NCBI GenBank assembly: GCA_009767595.1
Contig: VSDK01013833.1
Location: 291,896 to 355,895 of the forward strand
Direction of reading: 5' to 3'
DNA from: Symbiodinium kawagutii
Taxonomy: Eukaryota > Sar > Dinophyceae > Suessiales > Symbiodiniaceae
DNA: 64,000 bases
Shown: positions 1 through 8,640 of the stretch, one piece after another
Position numbering within the stretch: position 1 is the stretch's first letter
How the letters are laid out: each line of letters begins with the position of its first letter
The notes under the pieces: generated by a model
What the model was told of the DNA's origin: nothing
Database searches by the model: none
Seen by the model: the letters and a program-made list of their open reading frames with translations, nothing else
Program-made: the position numbers and the translations under genes

Positions 1-1614
1 TATGACAATGAAGGAATGGATCCAAAGAAAGTCCAACAAGGCATGAAGAAAGAAGCAGACTCAATGAAGGCACAAAACGTCTTCACAGAAATCGACTACA
101 AAGACGTGCCACCACAATTCAGGAACCAAATCATTGAGTCAAGATGGGTAAACAAACCCAAGGACAACGAAGTGAGATGCAGGATTGTAGCAAAAGGATT
201 TCTGGAAACAATCCAGGATCTTGACACAATATATGCCAGCACACCGATCTTTGGCATATTGCGCATTCTGCTGACAATAGCGCAATTCAAACAATGGACA
301 GTGATGACAGGAGATGTCTCAACAGCATTCCTACACGCAATAGCGCAATTCAAACAATGGACAGTGATGACAGGAGATGTCTCAACAGCATTTCTACACG
401 CAATAGCAGCAACAGACAATCTCTACATGTGGCCGCCAGCAGAGCTGTACGCCAATGGCCACAATACCACAACAGTGTGGAAGTTGAACAAAGCAATTTA
501 TGGACTGCGCAGCAGCCCAAAATCATGGCAAGATGACTTTGCCAATGTCCTACAACAACTGGGACTGATACGACTCACAAGCGAGCCCAACGTCTACAGA
601 GACACACAATGCACCGTGTACCTTTTGGTATACGTCGACGACATCCTGTTCATCGGTCAACAAGACCGAGTGACAACACTGTTCACAGCAATACAGAAAC
701 AAGTGTTGCTACGACCAACAGGCAACCTGACAACAGGCAAGACAGTGCAATTCCTCGGCAGAGACATCACCCACAATGGTGATCACTACTCAGTAGCACT
801 GAGTTCACAATACATCACAACCTTGCTGAAGGAACACAAGCTCGACAACTGCAATCCCGTCACAACCCCAGGGACGGCAGGATTGAAACAATCAATCAAC
901 GACGAACAACAGCTCAACAAAGAGGAGCACGCAACCTACAGGAGAGCAGTTGGAAAGCTACAATGGCTGACCTACACAAGGCCAGACATCAGCTACTCCA
1001 CAAAGGAACTGGCAAGGGATCTACAATCACCAACACAACACAGCTTGAACAAGCTCAAGCACCTACTACGGTACCTCAAGGGTACACAAGACTACAAGAT
1101 GGTCATACAAACAACCATTCCACCAAACAGCACAGACACAATCGACCTAACATGCCAGGTCGATGCCGACTGGGCCGGATGCCCAGCAACAAGGAAATCA
1201 ACAACAGGATTCACAATCACACTGATGGGATCAACAATACAATTCGGCAGCAGAACACAATCGGTTGTAGCACTATCAAGTGCTGAATCCGAGCTATATG
1301 CAATAGGAACAGGAGCAACAGAATCACTACATGCAATGAACTTCATCAAAGAAGCAATGCCAACAATGAAGGTCAACATACGAATCTACACAGACTCAAC
1401 AAGCGGCAAAAGCATGGCAACAAGAATCGGGTCATCAAAGAAAGCAAAACACATTGACCTGAAATATCTACTCATACAACAGCTGCTGCACAATGGCATT
1501 TTGTCAATCCACAAAGTGCACACAACAGCAAGCACAGCAGACATCCTCACAAAGTACACCACGGCAGAGGTGCTTCACAAACACCTCTACAACATTGGCC
1601 TCCGTGGCCAATAA
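1..1614 (+). CDS. Ty1/copia Pol, C-terminal part: reverse transcriptase and RNase H (5' end outside window)
   Basis: The frame is open from base 1, so gag, protease and integrase should lie upstream of the window. What remains reads as copia reverse transcriptase: a palm motif with GDVSTAFLH, then the catalytic YVDDILF at about 631-651, followed by the KYLKGT-like connection (seen as RYLKGTQ). The RNase H domain follows, with DADWAG near 1162, SSAESELYA near 1276, YTDS near 1386 and the usual closing region ADILTK before the stop. Known role of the family: copying the element RNA into DNA in the cytoplasmic particle. Oddity: a 21-codon stretch covering motif A is duplicated in tandem, which would place two copies of the first catalytic Asp in the palm. 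The strand is unusually A/C-rich (ACA, CAA codons), unlike the genes further right. The frame is otherwise intact, so the copy is young or was recently mobile. Confidence 0.93.
   Translation, partial: YDNEGMDPKKVQQGMKKEADSMKAQNVFTEIDYKDVPPQFRNQIIESRWVNKPKDNEVRCRIVAKGFLETIQDLDTIYASTPIFGILRILLTIAQFKQWTVMTGDVSTAFLHAIAQFKQWTVMTGDVSTAFLHAIAATDNLYMWPPAELYANGHNTTTVWKLNKAIYGLRSSPKSWQDDFANVLQQLGLIRLTSEPNVYRDTQCTVYLLVYVDDILFIGQQDRVTTLFTAIQKQVLLRPTGNLTTGKTVQFLGRDITHNGDHYSVALSSQYITTLLKEHKLDNCNPVTTPGTAGLKQSINDEQQLNKEEHATYRRAVGKLQWLTYTRPDISYSTKELARDLQSPTQHSLNKLKHLLRYLKGTQDYKMVIQTTIPPNSTDTIDLTCQVDADWAGCPATRKSTTGFTITLMGSTIQFGSRTQSVVALSSAESELYAIGTGATESLHAMNFIKEAMPTMKVNIRIYTDSTSGKSMATRIGSSKKAKHIDLKYLLIQQLLHNGILSIHKVHTTASTADILTKYTTAEVLHKHLYNIGLRGQ
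275..400 (+). repeat. 63-bp in-frame tandem duplication inside the copia RT palm
   Basis: Bases 275-337 and 338-400 are near-identical (one silent C/T difference seen, ttc versus ttt). Each unit encodes 21 residues including WTVMTGDVSTAFLH. Normal copia RTs carry this segment once. The high identity implies a recent event; whether the RT still folds is not known. Confidence 0.95.
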
Positions 1615-1810
1615 CAAACACCAAACGATTACAATGCGCGCACGTTTCACATACAATTGTACAGCTGTGCCATGGTACACTATTTCACTGCTATCTAAGA
1701 TACAATGGATGAGTACAATATGGACTACTTGATCTACAATAGTGTTTCAATCTTTTGCTTTGCACAATTCATAGTCATGACAATGCATGAGTGGAACAAT
1801 TTTTAATTCA

Positions 1811-1840
1811 CTTTTTTCTCCGCAGCCTTTTGCGACAAAG
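1811..1840 (+). promoter_or_regulatory. Candidate splice acceptor with spliced-leader-like sequence before the second copia ORF
   Basis: A pyrimidine tract (1811-1820) leads into an AG at 1824-1825. The bases from 1820 (CCGCAGCCTTTTG then CGACAAAG) resemble the dinoflagellate spliced leader (CCGTAGCCATTTTGGCTCAAG is the known 3' part) with several differences. It sits between the Pol stop and the next ORF, where a trans-splice acceptor would let the downstream ORF be expressed. The resemblance is imperfect and may be chance. Confidence 0.35.
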
Positions 1841-1889
1841 CCGCGGACAAGGGGCGAAACAATCGCTGACCACAAGCCAGTCAGAGACA

Positions 1890-2903
1890 ATGGCTGTCCA
1901 ACAAGAAGTGCTGGAACAAGAGATTCCGGACTATGCCAATCTGCCGTTGCTGCCACACGGCACAACAATGTCGCTCTGGGAGAACAAAGCGATCCTCTAC
2001 AATGAGCCGGAGCAGGTGGCAAGTGAGGTGGTTCATCCACCACAATGCGCAGGCAAGGCTTGGACAAGCTTCAACTGGGATGACAACTGGTGGTTCCTGA
2101 TGGTGACAAAGGAAGAGTACGACAAGATGGTCGACAAGGAGACAGGCACCATCAACAAGATCCCAGGAGGACTCCGTTCTGACAACGGATGGGAACAATT
2201 GGTGTTCCTTCCCAGCACGGAGGAAGCTGCACAATGGTTGGCCTACCACATGAGCCAATTCCATGTGAAGTGCAGCACAGACAATGTGCTGTTGGCAATG
2301 AAGCCCTCAGCCAACAATCTGACCTTTCACAACGCGACAAAGAGGACGAATCATTTTCAGAGAGGACAAAGTGTCCTCTACCTACAAGTGCATGCTCCAT
2401 ACTCCTACAAGATGACGGAGGAGGAGCAAAGCACCCTCAGGGTGATGACAATGGCCTACAATCCACTGCAAAAGCTGAAGAGCTATGTGTGGACAAAGGG
2501 CTGGATGTGGATCTTCGGACATGCAATGCATGTGGCTACAATGGCAAGATGCCCGGAGACAAAGCCCCACATGACAATCCTGTCACAAGCTCTGACGCAC
2601 CTGGGACAAGAAGGGACAACCTTCTTCAATGCTGAGGTGCAGGCCACAATCACCCAGCTGAGGAGCAGCATGGGCATGGGGACAACAATGGTCCAACGCC
2701 CAATTGATGCACAACGTGGACACCCCGGCCACGCAGACTGGGTGGCCACAAACAATCCACTGGGCAAAGTGGAATCCACAACCCCACAAGATGATGAGGC
2801 AATGGAACAAGAGGGGAAGAACGTCACCAACAATACTGCACCACGAGTCGACAATGAGGATCAACTTCGACAATGCCGACCTTTTCTTTTCTGGTCACAA
2901 TGA
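1890..2903 (+). CDS. Second ORF of the copia element, downstream of RNase H, function unknown
   Basis: A 337-codon ORF starts at ATG 1890 (context gagacaATGG) 276 bases after the Pol stop; the frame is open further up to 1791 with an alternative ATG. It has the same A/C-rich, ACAA-heavy codon use as Pol, so it belongs to the same element rather than to a host gene. I recognise no domain. It is Trp/Met-rich in its centre (WTKGWMWIFGHAMH near 2493-2534), contains no run of hydrophobic residues long enough for a clear membrane anchor, and ends in a Thr/Asn/Asp-rich tail. Most copia elements end coding with RNase H, so an extra 3' ORF is unusual; an env-like or gag-like role is only a guess from position. 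Confidence 0.7.
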   Translation: MAVQQEVLEQEIPDYANLPLLPHGTTMSLWENKAILYNEPEQVASEVVHPPQCAGKAWTSFNWDDNWWFLMVTKEEYDKMVDKETGTINKIPGGLRSDNGWEQLVFLPSTEEAAQWLAYHMSQFHVKCSTDNVLLAMKPSANNLTFHNATKRTNHFQRGQSVLYLQVHAPYSYKMTEEEQSTLRVMTMAYNPLQKLKSYVWTKGWMWIFGHAMHVATMARCPETKPHMTILSQALTHLGQEGTTFFNAEVQATITQLRSSMGMGTTMVQRPIDAQRGHPGHADWVATNNPLGKVESTTPQDDEAMEQEGKNVTNNTAPRVDNEDQLRQCRPFLFWSQ

Positions 2904-3242
2904 CCAACGCACTGTACAGGAGACAAACCACAACATGTACAAGTGAATGTAAATAGACAACAATGAATGGAGACAAGATGTGATGGTAATGGAGGATCAA
3001 CAATGTTGTTAGCCAACAATTTTAACGGTGTGGTTCACAAAGGAACCAAACCGAGGGACGGTGTTAAGATACAATGTCCTACAGTGTACATGGCCGAGTT
3101 GTACAATACCACAGCACAATCACAAAGCCTCAACCATGGTTTTGGCTCAAGGACAAAAAGAACAGAGTCACAAGTGCGTGCAGGGACAATTGAGTGACAA
3201 TCAGGGATACAAAGATCATACAAAGAACAGTTGAACTTTACA
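2904..3242 (+). other. 3' tail of the copia element, non-coding
   Basis: The stretch keeps the A/C-rich, ACAA-rich character of the element up to about 3235 and then stops abruptly at a CATC microsatellite. I could not define a long terminal repeat because the 5' copy is outside the window. No convincing ORF. Confidence 0.5.
3134..3151 (+). promoter_or_regulatory. Relic dinoflagellate spliced-leader match
   Basis: Bases 3140-3151 (TTTTGGCTCAAG) equal the last 12 bases of the dinoflagellate spliced leader exactly, and are preceded by CCATGG where the leader has CCA. Relic leaders arise when trans-spliced mRNA is copied back into the genome. It lies in the tail of the copia element, followed by more element-like A/C-rich sequence. 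Confidence 0.5.
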
Positions 3243-3299
3243 CATCCATCCATCCATCCATCCATCCATCCATCCATCCATCCATCCATCCATCCATCC
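3243..3299. repeat. (CATC)n microsatellite
   Basis: About 14 tandem CATC units separate the copia tail from the first GC-rich island. Its complement, GATG/GGTT-type sequence, appears directly on the other side of that island (3384-3480). Confidence 0.97.
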
Positions 3300-3322
3300 C
3301 ATCACTTGTCCGCGTTCGCCAG

Positions 3323-3383
3323 GATCCCGGCAAGGCCCACGCAACGGTCGCGGTCGCCGAGAGGCTGCGATTGCTGTCCCAAG
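3323..3383 (+). CDS. Candidate short exon '[15 protein letters not shown]'
   Basis: A GC-rich 61-base segment begins after cgccAG and is open in a frame reading [20 protein letters not shown]. It ends at a possible GA donor (CAAG then GATGGT) or a GT nine bases further. It is flanked by (CATC)n upstream and GGATGGTTGG-like sequence downstream. No family recognised. Confidence 0.3.
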
Positions 3384-4440
3384 GATGGTTGGTTGACTGT
3401 TGTGGCCCAAGGATGGTTACGGTTGTTGGTTGGGGTTGATGGTTGGGGTTGATGGCTGGGTTTTATGGTTGGGTTTGATATGATTTGATGGTTATCGGAC
3501 TTGGCCAACCAGGGAATTTTCAATGATTTGTACTGATTACTTATTGTGATCAATTCCAACTGGAAAGACTTTTCCTGATCTCCATAAGTTTTGGCAAAGT
3601 TTTGTTTGTCATCCCATTGCCATCCCACTATTTTTGTTATATCCATAAAATGAAGCAGCTGCATTCATTTGGTTTGTCATCCCACTTGGTGGATGAGCAG
3701 AGCCTTAGCTTTGGTTTCTTGCTTGGCTATGAAAACAGAGCTTCGTTTCCTGGTTCAACTTGCCGGCTTGAGGGACTTCTTGACAAGCCTTGTGGAAAGT
3801 AGGTTTTTTTTTGTTGATTTATTTGGCTGAATGGTGATATTTCACCCAGCTCAGGCAAAGTGATGGCAATACGATCATTCAAATCTACACATTCTCCGGT
3901 CAGGTTCTTTTGATCTCTTTCCAATTCGCCCAGATTCGTGCATGACTGCCAGAAGATGGATGTCTATTACAAAAGCAGTACATATGCCCATCATTTCTGT
4001 TTTTCCTGAATACAACTGGCAGAGTCCATGTGCTATACATGTTTCTGTAAACTAATTGGAACATATGAGATGAAAGGTTTACACTTGTATGCAGTTTCCA
4101 AGATATGTTTGTACACATATGAATTTCGATGCATGGTTTACATGGTTCCGCTGCCATTTGATCCCGTCATCTATTTTTCCTGTTTTTCCATATATGTCGT
4201 ACAAATATGTAAATGGTTCATATACATACGTTGTTATGTGTACATGTATGTAGTCATGTACAGTATATAAATATACTTATACACATGTTATTTAAACTTG
4301 TACTTACATACATGTATATGATTATTTTTTGAAATTTTTATGTAAGCTGTCTGTATATCTACATCTTATATGTACATGCACAGATTAAGACAGTATATCA
4401 ATCAAGGTGCATATGTACATGCATCTATCTATGCCTGAAG
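3384..4440. other. Non-coding: GGTT/GATGG-rich start, then AT-rich TACATGTA-like sequence
   Basis: The first 100 bases are GGTTGATGG-like. From about 4060 to 4420 the sequence is dominated by short ATGTACAT/TATGTA words. I see no supported gene; short ORFs here are made of the same words. Confidence 0.5.
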
Positions 4441-4573
4441 CACTGGCATCGCCGTAACGGAGCTGGTACTCATCACGACATGCAGCTGGCTGGTCAGGCC
4501 CAACCAATGCCCTGCAGCAAATTCACATCCCGCCTCTACGTGCTGAGTCGGGTGTGGAAGCTGAGAGAAGCAG
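4441..4573 (+). CDS. Candidate 133-bp exon in AT-rich DNA
   Basis: Preceded by cctgaAG and followed by AGCAG|GTTCTTG. The phase-0 frame is open throughout and reads HWHRRNGAGTHHDMQLAGQ and onward to YVLSRVWKLREAG. The opposite strand has an early stop in one frame only, so strand choice rests on splice signals. Downstream sequence turns T/G-rich (GGTTGG, GGTTAG) at once. No family recognised. Confidence 0.35.
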
Positions 4574-5894
4574 GTTCTTGTGCCGATGTTGGTTGGTCAT
4601 TTGGCTGGTTCTTGTGGATTCTTGTGATTTAAGCTAGATTAGGTTAGATTACAGTAGACAAAGGTTGGATGGATTAGATAGTTGTGTCGGATTTGAATAG
4701 ATTTGACAGGTTAGATGGATAGACAGACACCTATGTGACATGTATACATGGTGGTCCTGATCAACCAATATCAACTCTACTGGGATGGTTGCTCGAAATG
4801 ATGGGCTTAAGACATTCATTGCTGCATACGGGGCTGCTGCCCACTAACGCAACATGAAAATGGTGGCTACCAACTGGACAACAACTATGCTGCAGCCTGA
4901 CAGAGACAGATGATCGTCCAACTCTTTCATGCTTGGAGTATGATGATCATCAAACGTATCCAGTTGATTTCATGCATCCATCAATGGAGATTCCATGTCT
5001 TCCACTGCCCTTCGCCTTGGTCTTGAGGGCCACGGCCACCAGGGTACACCATTTGTGGACCATGTTGCAGTTGTAGTTCTACGTACCCTATGTTGTGCTC
5101 AAGCCTGCAAGGATTCTTATGACTCACCATCTGAAATTTGATGAGATGGGAAAGTACAGACTTTGCTGAGTTTAGTTTAATTGTCGGGGTTTAATTTAAT
5201 ACTTTTCAATGGGTTTCGGGCGTAGGTCTTCATGATGTTAAGATCTATTTAATGGCTGATTGATGCCACTTCATGCTAATGGTCAATAGCTGGATATTTC
5301 ATGTTTGGGCGGTCATCCAGTGATCACAGGCACAGTAATGGGAGATCCAGCTTTTATAACCCCCTATAGTTGACAGCAAATCAGCAGCGATTCAAGATAA
5401 ATTGGGGAGAGCCTATTAATATGGATCTACCAGTAATATCCATCATCAACCACTATTATTGGTTGCTATAGTTGTTATCGCCTATGATTATCCGTTCATT
5501 AACCATTGTTGATCACCACATGGATAGGACAGCCATTGTTAACCACCTATTACCACTACTATTCCCTATCAAACACCATGATTAACCACTATTAACCATA
5601 GGGATCTGCCATGATTAACCCTCATGACTCATGAACCCTTATTAACGATGACTATTCCCCTTGATTAGCCATTCTGAACCATTCTTATGTAACCACTACT
5701 AACCATGATTCATCACTATCAACCCACTTCCAAGCGCGAATGATGGTTATACAACCCATTATCACTAACAGCGGATTTTCCACTAACACTTTATCAACCC
5801 ATATCAAAATCAATGGTTATAAGCTATCATAAGATATAACCATTATCAGCCCATATCTGTTAATCATAACTATCAGCCCATTATCAACCCTAAG
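4574..5894. other. Non-coding, with a small GC-rich island at about 4985-5065
   Basis: T/G-rich simple sequence follows the exon at 4441, while 5440-5890 is a degenerate array of AACCATTATCAACC-like words. The island at 4985-5065 reads open on both strands (plus: IPCLPLPFALVLRATATR before GTACAC; minus: VAVALKTKAKGSG), so I cannot assign it. Confidence 0.4.
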
Positions 5895-5975
5895 AAAAAT
5901 CCCCGAAAAGCTCTGGATCAACGGCGCATCAAAAACCGGACGAAGGTCCCTCGCTTCGCCCGCCGTCGCGACGAG
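5895..5975 (+). CDS. Candidate 81-bp exon, basic peptide
   Basis: Bounded by accctaAG and a GT donor after CGACGAG. Phase 0 in, phase 0 out, reading KNPRKALDQRRIKNRTK then a basic RRRDE end. AACC/ATCA-rich sequence lies before it and GGTTAATAGTGG-rich sequence after it. Both strands are open here, so strand is uncertain. Confidence 0.28.
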
Positions 5976-8478
5976 GTTTTTCTGGGGGCGAGTGGCGGAG
6001 CTCGTCGCGGCAAGGCGGGTGCGCCAGGAAGGAGATGGGGGGTTGGTGGGAATGGATGGGGAATATCAGGGGTTTATAGTGGGTAGTAGGGGTATAATGA
6101 TTAATAGGGGTTAATAGTGGTTTAATGTGGTTTATATAGTAGTTAGATTGTAGTTGGTAGGCTTGTAATGGTGGTTAATGGGGTTGATAGTAAAGTTGAT
6201 AGGCTTATGATAGTGGTTGTGGAATGGATTGGAATGGCTAGGAATGGTAGATCCATGTGGTTAATAGTGGTTTGAAATAGGGGACAATAATGGCAGTAAA
6301 TAGTTGCTTAATAGGTGGGACTAGCCAACACCTGATCAATCATAATAAGCTTGTTGAGCTGGTTGGTTGGTCGGCAACAAGTTCTGGTGATTCAATGGCA
6401 AGGAATGGTCAAGAACCAACTGACTAAATCAATGAATTATAGCAGCTGTTTACGGCACGAGCAAAGATCCGAGTTTTGGATGCCGGAGGAAACATAGACC
6501 TTCCTGTATCATGTCGCTTAGCTATATTATAGACATGTACACATGCATGTATTTACATATGCACACAAAACGTATCTAATTATCTATGTATACGCTAGGG
6601 GAATAGATACGCATGTATCTATATAGGCCTACCATTGTGACTGGGGAGATGTCTGATTCAAACAGATCCTGGCTTGATGCTAAGAGCACCCAACTGTTCA
6701 CCACGAAAACCATAGGCACCATTGCATATTATTGCTATCTATTAATGCATCACTGGCTTGTTATTGGCTCAAGAGTCAACTTATGGTGATCTTGATTCTC
6801 AACACTCCAATGATTTGGCTTCTTGGTTTCAAGTCCTATGGATTAGAACCAGCTGCGATGACACCGGGACACATATGGTGGCTGCGAAAGGAAGTTGCCA
6901 TCGATTCGTGACCGATTTGGGGAGTGGCCACACCCAAGCCTAGTCAGATAAAGCGTTTTTTTTTTCTCCCCTTTTTCAACATTTTTCCCTTTCTAATTTT
7001 GTTGTGAAGCTGGCTTCGGCTTTGGGATTTGGCTGGAACGTCAGGATAGGAATTGATTAATTCTCAGCAATGGGTCTGTCATTTCTTGGGCAAATGATCC
7101 TCTATGATGAATCAAGTGCTCCTATGCATGAGTAACCAGGGTGACCAACATCAACAAGGCGATTACTCTATTCGCCTTGGGTAATCAAACATAGAACTGT
7201 GACCACGGCTATTGCCGATAGATTAAATTAACCCATCTATCAATGGTGGATTGTCCAGCCGGCGAGCCGTGCGATTGCTGGAGTGTGGCTACTATTGATG
7301 TAGATTAATTAGTTCATAACCCCCTTATCTTTGAAGGTGACCACCAGGTGAGCTGGCTAAACTGGGTGTAGGTCATTTGAATGGATGGATCTCCTAGTGT
7401 GAACATTTTGTTTGTTGAACATGCTGTCAGCTGGTCATTGTTGCGACTCCCGATTTCTCCAGTGCCATCAACCACCGAGGGTATCGGAGTATGCTTATTG
7501 ACCACTCACCACTGGTGAGTTTTGCCCATCCCTAGGAACCTGCGTGAAGAGTCATGGGATTAAGTGAAACCCTTGGCAACCATTAAGTATAAGCGATAGT
7601 CAGCATCATGAAGGAGGAATAAGTGAAACCATTAGCAACCAGCAAAAGTCATAGGCAGCCGCAGTATTAAGCCAATATTAGCAACCACAATTGTGGGAAA
7701 GCCCAGTCAGCGCCGGCCAGCGGCTCACCTACTGGGTATATTTCAGGGATGCCGAAAGGCACAGGGCTCCAGAATTCCACTGGGTTACCAACTGAGACAC
7801 AAGTTCGTGGTGAGATTTTTTTTAGATTGGAAACTCCAAATTAGAACAAGTTCCTGAGTTCGATAACTGGTCAATTGGAGAATGGTTGGGTACTGAATGC
7901 AAAAAACAAAAGCAACCAGCAACCAATACCAAAACGAATGATTTTTGCTTGTTCTGGTGGGTCGCTATTCGTATGCCATCTCCTATCATTCACCTCATTG
8001 AGGATTATACACTTTCGTGAGCATAGATTTCGAATCGTGATGAGTGCGGCCAGTGTTGATGATGATGCCCTATCATTTCTGATATACCTGTTCATCATGA
8101 GCAATCTTCTGGACCATGTTATTGATCATACCGTCAAGTGTTCACTGTAGTCATATGTTGAACTCATCTGCATTGTCTGCATCCACCATCATCGTGATTG
8201 GCCAATGAACCACTATCCACCTAACCTGTACCACCAGCCCGTTCCATATATTCCATGGGATTCCATGACCCAAGGGTTGTTTCATGATAGATTGAAGCAT
8301 CATTTGACCATCATTTAACCATCCATGGACCATCAGTTGACCATCCTTTCACCATTTAAGCATCATTTCAGCGTCATTTAGATTGATCATTGTTTGACCA
8401 TCATTTGATCATCAGTTGATTCACCATCTGACATTCATTAGATCACCGTTCACCGCGGATCCCTGGGTTTCTCGCCAG
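5976..8478. other. Non-coding simple-sequence-like DNA; small island at about 7690-7730
   Basis: 6060-6300 is GGTTAATAG-rich; 8270-8450 is CCATCATTTGACC-rich, i.e. largely the complement. Between them is ordinary AT-rich DNA with many stops. A 29-base GC-rich patch flanked by cccAG and GTATAT at 7697-7725 could be a very small exon. Nothing else supported. Confidence 0.45.
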
Positions 8479-8640
8479 GTCGTTGGGCCGACCGCGCTCC
8501 CAGCGAACCACGGCCCAGTGCTCCGCGCCCCACCGCGTCGCCGCGCCGCGACGTGCGCCGCGAAGCCTCGCACCGCCAAGCGCCGCGTCGGGGCGATCCG
8601 CCGCGCCGGGAGCGTCGCGAGCATCGAGACCGGCGAAGAG
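8479..8640 (+). CDS. Candidate 162-bp exon in the strongest GC-rich island
   Basis: The island (about 8445-8695) is far richer in GC than its surroundings. On the plus strand it starts after tcgccAG, ends before GTCGGG, and is open with phase 0/0, reading VVGPTALPANHGPVLRAPP and later AGSVASIETGEE. The minus strand is also open in two frames with high GC at third positions, one resembling an Arg/Ala-rich mitochondrial leader, so the strand is a judgement based on splice signals and on agreement with neighbouring islands. CCATCA-rich sequence lies upstream and TGATGG-rich sequence downstream. Confidence 0.3.

Noticed and set aside
2904-3242. 3' LTR of the copia element
   Set aside because: No second copy in the window to compare, and no clear TG...CA ends with a polypurine tract could be fixed.
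6755-6774. ATTGGCTCAAG resembling the end of the spliced leader
   Set aside because: Only about 10-11 bases match and the upstream bases do not; roughly 0.1 such matches are expected by chance, and no gene follows.
8421-8624. Minus-strand reading resembling a mitochondrial leader (ATLPARRIAPTRRLAVRGFA)
   Set aside because: Arg/Ala-rich reading is expected from any GC-rich island. Plus-strand splice signals are better, though the strand is not settled.
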